Assembly: GCF_049340185.1 (NCBI RefSeq)
Contig: NZ_JBMPPC010000008.1
Span: 124,001-188,000, forward strand
DNA from: Undibacterium sp049340185
GTDB taxonomy: Bacteria > Pseudomonadota > Gammaproteobacteria > Burkholderiales > Burkholderiaceae_D
Length of the DNA: 64,000 nt
Reading direction: 5' to 3'
This document shows, piece after piece, positions 41,759-50,014 of this stretch. Both the position numbers and the translations under genes were made by a program. Numbering within the stretch: position 1 is the first letter of the stretch; each line of letters begins with the position of its first letter. Below the pieces are notes generated by a model, which was not told the origin of the DNA, did not search any database, and saw nothing but the letters and a program-made list of their open reading frames with translations.

Positions 41759-42739
41759 TTAACTAGTCTTAGTTTTTCCCGATCGGCTCAGCCACGCACC
41801 CAGTTCGCCCACGATGCCTTTACGGAACGCCAGTACACAAACGATGAAAATCAATCCCGTCACAATGGTCACTGAATCACCGAGGCTGCGGAACCAGTCA
41901 ACCGACGTGAGATCCGCGATCAGGTTGCCCAGATCGCCGAGTTTGTTTTCTAAAGCGATAATGATGATGGCGCCGACAATCGGCCCCGCCAAGGTGCCTA
42001 AACCGCCCACCAGGGTCATCAATACGACCAAGCCCGACATTGTCCAGTGCACGTCGGTCAAGGTCTCAAAACCGAGTACCAGCGTTTTGGTGGCACCTGC
42101 CAAACCTGCCAGCGCCGCAGATAGGACAAAAGCCAGCAACTTGTATTTATCCACGTCGTAGCCCAACGAGATTGCGCGCGGCTCATTTTCTTTCACCGCT
42201 TTCAATACTTGACCAAACGGCGAATGGATCGTCCTTACCACCAGTGCGAATCCGGCAATCGCAATCGCCAACACCACATAGTACAAAGTCAGATCAGAAC
42301 TCAGATCCAGAGTGCCCAGCAACTTACCGCGCGGCACACCTTGCAAACCATCCTCACCGCCTGTGAATTTGGCCTGTAAAAAAACGAAATACAGCATTTG
42401 TGCCAGCGCCAGCGTGATCATGGTGAAATAAATACCTTGGCGACGAATTGCCAGCAAGCCCATCACCAGACCAATCAAAGCCGCAGCACCCACGCCCAAG
42501 ACAATACCCAGTTCCGTCGGTAACCCGGCATCACGGATCGCCCATCCAGCGACATAACCCGCACCACCGAAAAAAGCCGCATGACCAAACGATAGCAGGC
42601 CGGTAAAACCAATCAGCAAGTTAAATGCGCAAGCGAATAAAGCGAAGCACAGCAGCTTCATCAGGAAGACCGGATAAATCAATAACGGCGCTGCCAGCAG
42701 GACGGCGAATGCGATGCCGTAGCCAATTTTTTTATTCAT
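41759..42739 (-). CDS. Branched-chain amino-acid type ABC permease LivM
   Basis: 326 residues with about eight to ten hydrophobic helices; the LivM signature region is visible in FNLLIGFTGLLSFGHAAFFGGAGYVAG and the EAA-like loop in RTIHSPFGQVLKAVKENEPRAISLGYD. Forms the inner-membrane channel with LivH. Substrate could be branched-chain amino acids, urea, or an aromatic acid. Confidence 0.92.
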   Translation of the reverse strand: MNKKIGYGIAFAVLLAAPLLIYPVFLMKLLCFALFACAFNLLIGFTGLLSFGHAAFFGGAGYVAGWAIRDAGLPTELGIVLGVGAAALIGLVMGLLAIRRQGIYFTMITLALAQMLYFVFLQAKFTGGEDGLQGVPRGKLLGTLDLSSDLTLYYVVLAIAIAGFALVVRTIHSPFGQVLKAVKENEPRAISLGYDVDKYKLLAFVLSAALAGLAGATKTLVLGFETLTDVHWTMSGLVVLMTLVGGLGTLAGPIVGAIIIIALENKLGDLGNLIADLTSVDWFRSLGDSVTIVTGLIFIVCVLAFRKGIVGELGAWLSRSGKTKTS

Positions 42740-42750
42740 AAAAGCTCCGA

Positions 42751-43635
42751 TTATTTTTCTTTGCCGAACAAACCGGCAGGGCGGATCATCAAGACAATTG
42801 CCATCACGATGAACACCACCGTCGCAGACAGTTCCGGATAAAACACGCGGGTCAAGCCTTCGATAATGCCCAGGCCAAGCCCCGTCAGGATAGAGCCTAG
42901 AATAGAACCCATGCCACCAATCACAACCACCGCGAATACCGTGATAATCAGGTTCGATCCCATCAGGGGTGACACTTGTATCACCGGTGCCGCCAGCACG
43001 CCTGCAAACGCCGCTAAAGCCACGCCAAAGCCGTAGGTCAGGGTTACCATCAAGGGAACATTGACGCCAAAGGCTTCTACCAGTTTAGGATTCTCAGTAC
43101 CGGCCCGCAGATACGCACCGAGCTTGGTTTTTTCAATCACAAACCAGGTCGAGAAACAGACAGTCAGCGAGGCCACTACTACCCAGGCGCGATAGTTAGG
43201 CAAAATCATAAAACCGAGATTGGTCGCCCCCATCAGCGCATCGGGTACTGAATAAGGCTGTCCCGAGACACCATAGAAAGAGCGGAATAAACCTTCGAGC
43301 AGCAAGGTCAGGCCGAAAGTCAGCAGCAACCCGTACAGATGATCGAGTTTATATAACCAGCGCAACATAGTTTTTTCGATGACGATGCCGAAGATTCCCA
43401 CTAGCAAAGGCGCCGCAATCAGCATGATCCAGTAATTAATACCGAAGTAATTCATGCCCATCCATGCTAGAAAAGCGCCCATCATATACAAGGCACCATG
43501 CGCAAAATTGATCACATTCAGCAGACCGAAAATCACGGCCAGACCGAGTGACAACATGGCGTAAAAAGAGCCATTCACCAACCCCAGCAGCAACTGGCTG
43601 AGCATCGCTTGAAGCGGGATACCAAATATTTCCAT
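42751..43635 (-). CDS. Branched-chain amino-acid type ABC permease LivH
   Basis: 294 residues with about eight hydrophobic helices; LGLVNGSFYAMLSLGLAVIFGLLNVINFAHGALYMMGA is the family N-terminus, and GAYLRAGTENPKLVEAFGVN is the EAA-like cytoplasmic loop that contacts the ATPases. It precedes livM by 12 bases. The substrate-binding gene lies 340 bases upstream. Confidence 0.93.
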   Translation of the reverse strand: MEIFGIPLQAMLSQLLLGLVNGSFYAMLSLGLAVIFGLLNVINFAHGALYMMGAFLAWMGMNYFGINYWIMLIAAPLLVGIFGIVIEKTMLRWLYKLDHLYGLLLTFGLTLLLEGLFRSFYGVSGQPYSVPDALMGATNLGFMILPNYRAWVVVASLTVCFSTWFVIEKTKLGAYLRAGTENPKLVEAFGVNVPLMVTLTYGFGVALAAFAGVLAAPVIQVSPLMGSNLIITVFAVVVIGGMGSILGSILTGLGLGIIEGLTRVFYPELSATVVFIVMAIVLMIRPAGLFGKEK

Positions 43636-43972
43636 GGCACTCTAAAGAAAAATACCCCGAACAACCGGGATAGATAGCTGATTCAAAAAAACTGATGCAG
43701 ACCGGATAAAACAGATCTGCCCAAGCTCACCTTTAAGCAAATTTGCGTCCCCCGTCTACAACATAATTTGCGTTCTTGCTGCCACCTCATCTGTCACGTT
43801 GTTAACAACATGGTTGACGGATAACTTCAAACCGGCCAATCCGTTTGCCTGCCCCTCCCCCTTCTCTTGCTTAAGGGAAAGGGGGCCAGCCCCTGGCTGG
43901 ACCGGCAGGCTGAGATACGCTGACATGAGAAGAAAAAGGTTTCAGCACATACTTGTTTTTACTTACACCCAA
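43636..43972. other. Intergenic region between livK-like and livH genes
   Basis: About 340 bases, unusual inside a transport operon. It contains a pyrimidine/purine imperfect hairpin around 43852-43883 (CCCCCTT ... AAGGG-AAAGGGGG) which may reduce transcription so that the binding protein is made in excess of the permeases. No other feature is seen. Confidence 0.5.
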
Positions 43973-45184
43973 TTACTTCCAGGCAGCGCACTTACTTTCC
44001 GCTTTGGTCGTGAATGCCTGTTCACCCGGAATAGTCTGTACCACTTTGTAGTAATCCCATGGATACTTGGACTCAGACTGGGACTTCACCTGCATCAGAT
44101 ACATGTCATGAATCATGCTGCCATCGCCGCGGATCGTGCCGTTTTTGGCATACATGTCATTGATTTTCATGCTGCGCAATTTTGCCAATACTTTATCGGT
44201 ATCATCGCTGCCCGCTGCTTTCACAGCATTCAGATATTGCAAGGTAGCGGAGTAATCAGCAGCTTGCAGGCTCGACGGCATTTTTTTCATTTTGCCGAAA
44301 TAGCGACGTGCCCAGGTGCGGGTTTCTTCATTCGCATCCCAGTACCAGCTATCCGTCAGATACATACCCTGAGTCAGGTTCAGCGTCAGGGAATGGACAT
44401 CATTGATGAACATCAGCAGACCCGCCAGCTTCATGGTTTTGGTCACGCCAAACTCATTCGCGGCTTTAATCGCGTTAATGGTGTCGCCGCCGGCATTAGC
44501 CAGACCAAGAATTTGCGCTTTAGAAGCTTGCGCCTGCAATAGGAAAGACGAGAAATCCGATGCCGACAACGGATGACGCACTGCGCCTGCCACAGTACCG
44601 CCAGCCGCTTTCACGACGGCAGTAGTATCACCTTCCAACGATGCGCCGAATGCATAATCCGCTGTCAGGAAATACCAGCTTTTGCCGCCTTGCTTGACGA
44701 CTGCAGAGCCTGTGCCTTTGGCGAGTGCCACCGTGTCATATGCATAGTGGATGGTATAAGGTGTGCATTCTTCATTGGTCAGACGCGCTGTGCCTGCACC
44801 AATGGAGATAAAGGTCTTTTTCTTTTCCAAAGCAACTTTGGACATAGCCAGACCTGTGCCGGAATTGGTACCGCCAATCAGCATGTCAACGCCGTCGCGG
44901 TCGAACCATTCACGCGCTCTGCTTGCTGCGATATCCGCTTTGTTTTGATGATCAGCCGTCACGAGTTCGATTTTTTTACCCAGAACCGTGCCGCCAAAAT
45001 CAGCAATCGCCATCTTGATCGCTTCAGCGCCACCTTGGCCGTCGATGTCGGAATACAGGCCAGAAACGTCGGTAATAAAACCGATCTTGACGACATCGCC
45101 AGAAACCTGTGCAGAGGCGGTGCCGGATAATGTTGCCAGTGCGGCAGAGACCGCCAGTGCTGCTACTTTATATGTTGTTTTCAT
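43973..45184 (-). CDS. ABC transporter periplasmic substrate-binding protein (LivK/urea-type)
   Basis: 403 residues with a clear signal peptide (MKTTYKVAALAVSAALATLSGTASAQ). The Peripla_BP_6 fold is shown by VKIGFITDVSGLYSDIDGQGGAEAIKMAIADFGG and VLGKKIELVTADHQNKADIAASRAREWFD, with TGSAVVKQGGKSWYFLTADYAFGASL. The protein is longer than the classical LivK (about 370), closer to the group with aromatic or amide substrates. A 13-bp direct repeat precedes the gene (45233-45257). Confidence 0.93.
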   Translation of the reverse strand: MKTTYKVAALAVSAALATLSGTASAQVSGDVVKIGFITDVSGLYSDIDGQGGAEAIKMAIADFGGTVLGKKIELVTADHQNKADIAASRAREWFDRDGVDMLIGGTNSGTGLAMSKVALEKKKTFISIGAGTARLTNEECTPYTIHYAYDTVALAKGTGSAVVKQGGKSWYFLTADYAFGASLEGDTTAVVKAAGGTVAGAVRHPLSASDFSSFLLQAQASKAQILGLANAGGDTINAIKAANEFGVTKTMKLAGLLMFINDVHSLTLNLTQGMYLTDSWYWDANEETRTWARRYFGKMKKMPSSLQAADYSATLQYLNAVKAAGSDDTDKVLAKLRSMKINDMYAKNGTIRGDGSMIHDMYLMQVKSQSESKYPWDYYKVVQTIPGEQAFTTKAESKCAAWK

Positions 45185-45315
45185 GTGTCTTCTCCAATCA
45201 TTTTTATCAATTTGAACTGCTTATATAGTATGAAAACTAAGTACAAAAACTAAGTACGGAAATTAACTCAACTACCCACCACCCTTACTTGTCACCAAAC
45301 TGGTTCGCTATCTAA
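45185..45315. promoter_or_regulatory. Upstream region of the binding-protein gene with 13-bp tandem repeat
   Basis: AAAACTAAGTAC occurs at 45233-45244 and 45246-45257, a 13-bp step. A possible -10-like TATATA is next to it. The region may hold a promoter for the binding-protein gene independent of livGF. Confidence 0.5.
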
Positions 45316-46077
45316 TCACACACCCAATAATTCGTTCAGCACCGACATCTTGTCCTGCAACTCGGCTGCGGCAAAAGTTTCGACAATTTGCCCGTGCTCC
45401 ATCACATAAAACCGGTCTGCCAGCGGTGCTGCGAAACGGAAATTCTGTTCCACCATAATGATCGTATACCCCTTGGCTTTGAGCGTCGTAATCATGCGCG
45501 CCAGCGCCTGCACGATGACCGGTGCCAGACCTTCCGAAATCTCATCCAGCAGTAACAGGCGCGCGCCGGTACGCAGGATACGCGCCACTGCCAGCATCTG
45601 CTGTTCACCACCGGACAAGCGCGTACCCTGACTGTTTTTACGCTCCGCCAGGTTCGGAAACATCGCGTAGATATCATCGATCGACATACCCTGATCTTTG
45701 CTTGAAACCGACGGTGGCAGCATCAGGTTTTCTTCGGTCGACAAAGAGGAGAAAATGCCGCGTTCTTCGGGACAATAACCAACCCCCAGGTGAGCGACCT
45801 TGTAGGTAGGCAGGCCAATTGCCTCGACCCCATTAATCTTGATCGAGCCTTTGCGTGCACCGGTCAATCCCATGATGGCGCGCATCGTGGTGGTACGGCC
45901 CGCACCGTTGCGACCCAGCAGTGTCACGACTTCGCCGGGATTCACGACCAGATTGACGTCATGCAAAATGTGCGATTCGCCATACCAAGCTTGCAAATTC
46001 GTGATCTGTAACGCTGGTGTTGTACCGGATGTAGTAGAACTCGCGGAGGTATCCGCTGACATAGTTGCGACACTCAT
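45316..46077 (-). CDS. ABC transporter ATPase LivF, with Arg in place of Walker A Lys
   Basis: 253 residues. The P-loop reads LLGRNGAGRTTTMRAIMG, so Arg61 (CGT) replaces the usual Lys. The other motifs are normal: LSGGEQQMLAVARIL, LLLDEISEGLAPVIV and the switch His region IIMVEQN. The N-terminal 22 residues are Ser/Thr-rich. The ATG overlaps the livG stop. A Lys-to-Arg exchange usually lowers ATPase activity; since LivG is intact, the heterodimer may still work with one good site, or this Arg variant may be normal in this clade. Confidence 0.92.
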   Translation of the reverse strand: MSVATMSADTSASSTTSGTTPALQITNLQAWYGESHILHDVNLVVNPGEVVTLLGRNGAGRTTTMRAIMGLTGARKGSIKINGVEAIGLPTYKVAHLGVGYCPEERGIFSSLSTEENLMLPPSVSSKDQGMSIDDIYAMFPNLAERKNSQGTRLSGGEQQMLAVARILRTGARLLLLDEISEGLAPVIVQALARMITTLKAKGYTIIMVEQNFRFAAPLADRFYVMEHGQIVETFAAAELQDKMSVLNELLGV

Positions 46078-46847
46078 GCGTGTGCTCCTTCGAGTTCGGC
46101 TGAGGTACTGCCCATATAAGCTTCCATGACTTTCGGATTTTTAGACACTTCTTCGTAGCGCCCCTCCGCCAGCATGGCACCGCGCTGCAAGACAGAAATC
46201 TTGTCGCAGATACCGGAGACCACGCTCATATTATGTTCCACCATCAATATGGTGCGCCCTGCCGATACCTTCTTGATCAGCTCCGTCACGCGGTGTACAT
46301 CCTCATGTCCCATGCCTTGCGTCGGCTCATCAAGCAGCATCATTTCCGGCTCCATCGCCAGGGTCGTGGCGATCTCCAGTGCACGCTTGCGTCCATAAGG
46401 TAAATCAACGGTAATCGTATCGGCAAATTCCGTCAGATCTACCTGCGCCAGCAGCGCCATCGCCTGATCATTGAGGCGCGCCAGACTTGCTCCGCTCCTC
46501 CAAAAATGGAAAGACGTACCAAGCTGGCGTTGCAAGCCAATCCGCACATTTTCCATCACGCTCAGATGCGGAAACACCGCCGAAATCTGGAACGAACGGA
46601 TGATGCCCTGACGTGCAATCTGTGCCGGCTTGGCTGCCGTGATATCGCGACCGTTAAACAGGATCTGTCCCGAGGTCGGCACCAGAAATTTGGTGAGCAA
46701 ATTAAAACAGGTAGTTTTACCGGCACCGTTGGGGCCGATCAATGCATGAATATGTCCACGCTGCACTTGCAGGTTAACATCGCTTACTGCGGTAAAGCCC
46801 TTGAACTCTTTGGTCAAATGCTTTGTCTCTAGGATGACATCGGTCAT
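46074..46847 (-). CDS. ABC transporter ATPase LivG
   Basis: Start at the ATG at 46847 with AAGGAGA upstream; 257 residues. Walker A GPNGAGKTTCFNLLTKF, the signature replaced by the LivG-type LPYGRKRALEIATTLA, Walker B MLLDEPTQGMGHEDV and the switch region MVEHNMSVV are complete. It overlaps livF by four bases. It is the first gene of this transporter operon. Confidence 0.94.
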   Translation of the reverse strand: MTDVILETKHLTKEFKGFTAVSDVNLQVQRGHIHALIGPNGAGKTTCFNLLTKFLVPTSGQILFNGRDITAAKPAQIARQGIIRSFQISAVFPHLSVMENVRIGLQRQLGTSFHFWRSGASLARLNDQAMALLAQVDLTEFADTITVDLPYGRKRALEIATTLAMEPEMMLLDEPTQGMGHEDVHRVTELIKKVSAGRTILMVEHNMSVVSGICDKISVLQRGAMLAEGRYEEVSKNPKVMEAYMGSTSAELEGAHA

Positions 46848-47180
46848 CTGGTCTCCTTTTTGCCTGCGTAGTTTCATTACGAACTGCACTATGACAACCC
46901 TGTTGGCTTTTTATTTTTTAATGACCAAAGGGGCTTCTTATTCTTTTTTTAGCGATTTTTATCGCGTTTTTATCACCTTTTATATTACCCATCGCCGCAA
47001 GTTTTCAACAATACGGTATAACTACTGTAAGTACTAACCACAGGATTTGATCCGTGTTTTCTTGAAGTATTAAAACATAGTATCTTCAGATGTCCCATGA
47101 AGATAGGTCTGTTTCGATCTCTGCTTCGATCTCTGCTTCGATCTCTGTTTAAAGTTCGATTTACTGGCCTCACCGAAACA
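46848..47180. other. Intergenic region upstream of livG
   Basis: About 330 bases with T-rich tracts and a 12-bp tandem repeat (47114-47149). It should hold the promoter of the liv operon and possibly the terminator of the GMC gene. No reading frame looks coding; one frame across the repeat yields RDRSRDRSRDRNR, a product of the repeat itself. Confidence 0.5.
47114..47149. repeat. Three tandem copies of a 12-bp unit TCGATCTCTGCT
   Basis: Units at 47114-47125, 47126-47137 and 47138-47149 (last one with TGTT at its end). It lies directly downstream of the GMC oxidoreductase gene. Confidence 0.85.
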
Positions 47181-48809
47181 TTATTCAGGCACAGCAGCCA
47201 GTATCATTCTGGCGGCTTTTTCTGCAATCATCAATGTCGGTGAATTGGTATTGCCCGAGGTAATCGTCGGCATGATGGATGCGTCAGCAACCCGCACACC
47301 ACGCAGGCCCACTACCCGCAATTCGCTGTCGACTACTGCCTGCGTATCCGAGATCACGCCCATCTTGCAAGTACCAACCGGATGAAAAATCGTCGTCCCG
47401 ATGTCGCCTGCAGCACGGGCTAACTCTTCCTCGGTACGGAACTGCGCACCAGGTTTCATTTCCTCTGGAGCATATTTTTGCAAAGCCGGTGCAGCAACGA
47501 TTTTGCGCGTCAGTGTCAGCGAGTCAGCGGCAATTTTTCTGTCCTCGGCCGTGCTCAGATAATTCGGCGTAATCTTCGGTGCGGATAAAGGATCGCTGCT
47601 GGCGATGCGTACATGGCCGCGCGATGTCGGACGCAGATTGCAGACGCTCGCCGTAAAAGCAGGGAAGGGATGCAGAGGGTCGCCAAATTTCTCTAGCGTC
47701 AACGGCTGTACGTGATATTGCAAATTCGGTGTGGCCTGACTCGCATCGGAGCGGGTGAACGCGCCTAGCTGGGACGGTGCCATCGACATCGGGCCGCTCT
47801 GTCTGAGCAAATATTCAAGCCCGATACTAGCCTTACCAAGCCAGCTATTCGCCATCATATTCAGCGTCTTGGCACCACTGATTTTAAATGCAGAACGGAT
47901 TTGTAAATGGTCTTGCAGGTTTTCACCCACACCCGGCAAATCATGTACCACTGGCACACCCAACTGGTGTAAATGGGCGCCGTTTCCGATGCCAGATTGC
48001 TGAAGAATCGCCGGAGAGCCGATCGCGCCAGCTGCCAGTAAGACTTCGCGGGCGGATTCTGCGGACCACTCCCTACCACCACCGATAAATTCTACGCCGC
48101 TACAGACCTTGCCCTGCGCACTGTCCGTGAATTGCAGACGTTTGACCTGGCAGCCCGTCATGATGGTCAGGTTGCCGCGTCCTGCTGCTGGCTTTAAAAA
48201 TGCCTTGGAGGCGTTCCAGCGTATGCCGCGTTTTTGGTTCACATCAAAATAACCGCAGCCGTCATTGTCGCCACGGTTGAAGTCCTCAGTTTTCGGGATG
48301 CCGACCTGAGATGCCGCCTCACGGAATGCATCCAGAATCTCCCACGACAATCTTTGCTTTTCGACCCGCCATTCACCGCCTGCGCCGTGCATTGCGCTGG
48401 CACCGCCATAATGGTCTTCGCTCTTTTTAAACAACGGCAATACCTGATCCCAGCGCCAGCTGGCGTCACCGCTCTGCTCTGCCCAGTGCTGGTAATCCTG
48501 CTCTTGTCCGCGCATATAAATCATGCCATTGATCGAGGAGCAACCACCCAATACTTTGCCACGCGGATAAATCAGGCTGCGGCCGTTCAGACCCGGCTCG
48601 CTCTCGGTACGAAACATCCAGTCGGTACGCGGGTTGTTAATGCAATACAGGTAACCGACCGGGATATGAATCCAGACATAATCGTCCTTGCCACCGGCCT
48701 CCAGCAGCAAGACTTCGTTGTCGGGATTCTGCGATAAGCGATTCGCCAGTACGCAACCTGCCGTACCTGCGCCAATGATGATGTAGTCGTATTTGCCAGC
48801 GGATTGCAT
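47181..48809 (-). CDS. GMC-family FAD-dependent oxidoreductase (choline/alcohol dehydrogenase-like)
   Basis: 542 residues. FAD-binding YDYIIIGAGTAGCVLANRLS at the N-terminus, GMC signature 1 in PRGKVLGGCSSINGMIYMRG, signature 2 in LAAGAIGSPAILQQSGIG and the catalytic region HPVGTCKMG with His, then ADASIMPTITSGNTNSPTLMIAEKAA with Asn. It would oxidise an alcohol to an aldehyde and pass electrons to the chain or oxygen. The start lies six bases after the stop of the nitronate monooxygenase gene, so the two are cotranscribed. Confidence 0.95.
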   Translation of the reverse strand: MQSAGKYDYIIIGAGTAGCVLANRLSQNPDNEVLLLEAGGKDDYVWIHIPVGYLYCINNPRTDWMFRTESEPGLNGRSLIYPRGKVLGGCSSINGMIYMRGQEQDYQHWAEQSGDASWRWDQVLPLFKKSEDHYGGASAMHGAGGEWRVEKQRLSWEILDAFREAASQVGIPKTEDFNRGDNDGCGYFDVNQKRGIRWNASKAFLKPAAGRGNLTIMTGCQVKRLQFTDSAQGKVCSGVEFIGGGREWSAESAREVLLAAGAIGSPAILQQSGIGNGAHLHQLGVPVVHDLPGVGENLQDHLQIRSAFKISGAKTLNMMANSWLGKASIGLEYLLRQSGPMSMAPSQLGAFTRSDASQATPNLQYHVQPLTLEKFGDPLHPFPAFTASVCNLRPTSRGHVRIASSDPLSAPKITPNYLSTAEDRKIAADSLTLTRKIVAAPALQKYAPEEMKPGAQFRTEEELARAAGDIGTTIFHPVGTCKMGVISDTQAVVDSELRVVGLRGVRVADASIMPTITSGNTNSPTLMIAEKAARMILAAVPE

Positions 48810-48815
48810 AGTCTC

Positions 48816-49889
48816 TTATGTTGATTGGTGTTGCTGTAATTCGGTGACCAGCGTGGCGATCAGGCTCGCGGCTGACATCTTGCGCACGCGATGCGCACCC
48901 TGACCGGCCCACATCGACATCAGTTCGGTGTCATTGGTCTTGGCCGCATGCGCACGCAGGCTGCCGGTCAGGGCGTTTTGTATCGGATAAGCAGGGACTT
49001 GTTGTGCGACCGTCTGCATGGTTTGCATAAAGCGATTCCGCACGCCGCGGGCCAGTCGACCGGAGAAGGCACGGGTCTGCATGGTTGCCTCCTTGCCCTC
49101 AACGGTATTACCGCTAGCCAGCTCCAGCAGCTTTGCCTTATACGCCGGATGGATCGCCGCCTCGTCGGTGGTCAAAAACGCCGTGCCCATCTGCACCATC
49201 TGTGCGCCTGCTTGCAAGGCCTCTGCAATATCGCCACCATGCATGATGCCGCCTGCCAGAATCAGCGGCACATGGCTATGCGGTTTCACTTGCTGCAATA
49301 AGGCCATGGCGCTCAGGGTCGCGTCTTCTTGCTTGCCGATAAAAGTGCCGCGATGACCACCGGCTTCGACGCCTTGCAGACAGATCGCATCAGCGCCCAT
49401 GGCTTGCCAGACTTGCGCCTCGGCCAGATTGGTCGCCGTGCCAACCACCAGAATCCCTGCGTCATGCAGACGCTGAATCTGGCTTGCATGCAAAATGTCA
49501 AATGTGAAGCTGGCAACTGCCGGACGCGCAATCAGCAAGGCGTCGAGCTGCGCATCGAAGTCCTCGCACCAGCGTGTCGGCGTCGGCAAGCCATTCCACC
49601 CCAGCGACATCCAAATCGGCTGCAATAATTGTTTTGCGGATTCCAGCGCCGCATAATCAATTTGTGGTCGCGTCTGGACAAATAAATTAATCGCGAAGGG
49701 TTTGTCAGTCAGGCGACGGATATGCTCCGCCTGCTCAATGATTGCCAGCGGCGTCAGCAAGGGCGCAGCGAGCGATCCGAGGGCGCCGGCATTCGACACC
49801 GCAGCGACCAGTTCAGGCGTAGTGGCACCACCGGCCATCGGTGCCTGAATAATCGGATGAGAACAAAGTTGCGTGATCTTCATAGACAT
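48816..49889 (-). CDS. Nitronate monooxygenase (class I-type)
   Basis: 357 residues, an FMN TIM-barrel. HPIIQAPMAGGATTPELVAAVSNAGALGSLA is the N-terminal motif, followed by VGTATNLAEAQVWQAMGADAICLQGVEAGGHRGTF and the phosphate site LILAGGIMHGGDIAEALQAGAQMVQMGTAFL. These are diagnostic of NMO. Class I enzymes oxidise propionate 3-nitronate to malonic semialdehyde. Genes for a semialdehyde dehydrogenase (upstream) and a GMC oxidoreductase (downstream) are in the same orientation. An inverted-repeat element (49930-50006) lies just upstream of the gene. Confidence 0.93.
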   Translation of the reverse strand: MSMKITQLCSHPIIQAPMAGGATTPELVAAVSNAGALGSLAAPLLTPLAIIEQAEHIRRLTDKPFAINLFVQTRPQIDYAALESAKQLLQPIWMSLGWNGLPTPTRWCEDFDAQLDALLIARPAVASFTFDILHASQIQRLHDAGILVVGTATNLAEAQVWQAMGADAICLQGVEAGGHRGTFIGKQEDATLSAMALLQQVKPHSHVPLILAGGIMHGGDIAEALQAGAQMVQMGTAFLTTDEAAIHPAYKAKLLELASGNTVEGKEATMQTRAFSGRLARGVRNRFMQTMQTVAQQVPAYPIQNALTGSLRAHAAKTNDTELMSMWAGQGAHRVRKMSAASLIATLVTELQQHQST

Positions 49890-49929
49890 TGACTCCAGAG
49901 TAAGCGTCCGGCACGATTTTATATACTAA

Positions 49930-50006
49930 GGGAGAGTATCAGTATCATTAGCTTGATTCCGCTTATAAACAAAGCGGTATGGGCATTCAATCAGCGATAC
50001 TCCCCT
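49930..50006. repeat. Intergenic hairpin element between mmsA and the nitronate monooxygenase gene
   Basis: GAGTATC (49934-49940) pairs with GATACTC (49996-50002), extended imperfectly by GGG/CCC. Inside, CCGCTT (49959-49964) pairs with AAGCGG (49972-49977). One arm reads AGGGAGAGTATC and the other GATACTCCCCT, the same pair of arm sequences as in the element at 7026-7116 but in opposite order. It may be an attenuator, a processing site or a dispersed repeat. Confidence 0.55.
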
Positions 50007-50014
50007 AAAATACC

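Noticed and set aside
43852..43883. Rho-independent terminator in the liv operon
   Set aside because: The hairpin is imperfect and no T-run follows on the minus strand; kept only as a possible attenuating structure.
46985..47173. Minus-strand frame encoding an Arg/Asp/Ser repeat protein
   Set aside because: The repeat RDRSRDRS is the direct translation of the 12-bp DNA repeat; no other support for a gene.
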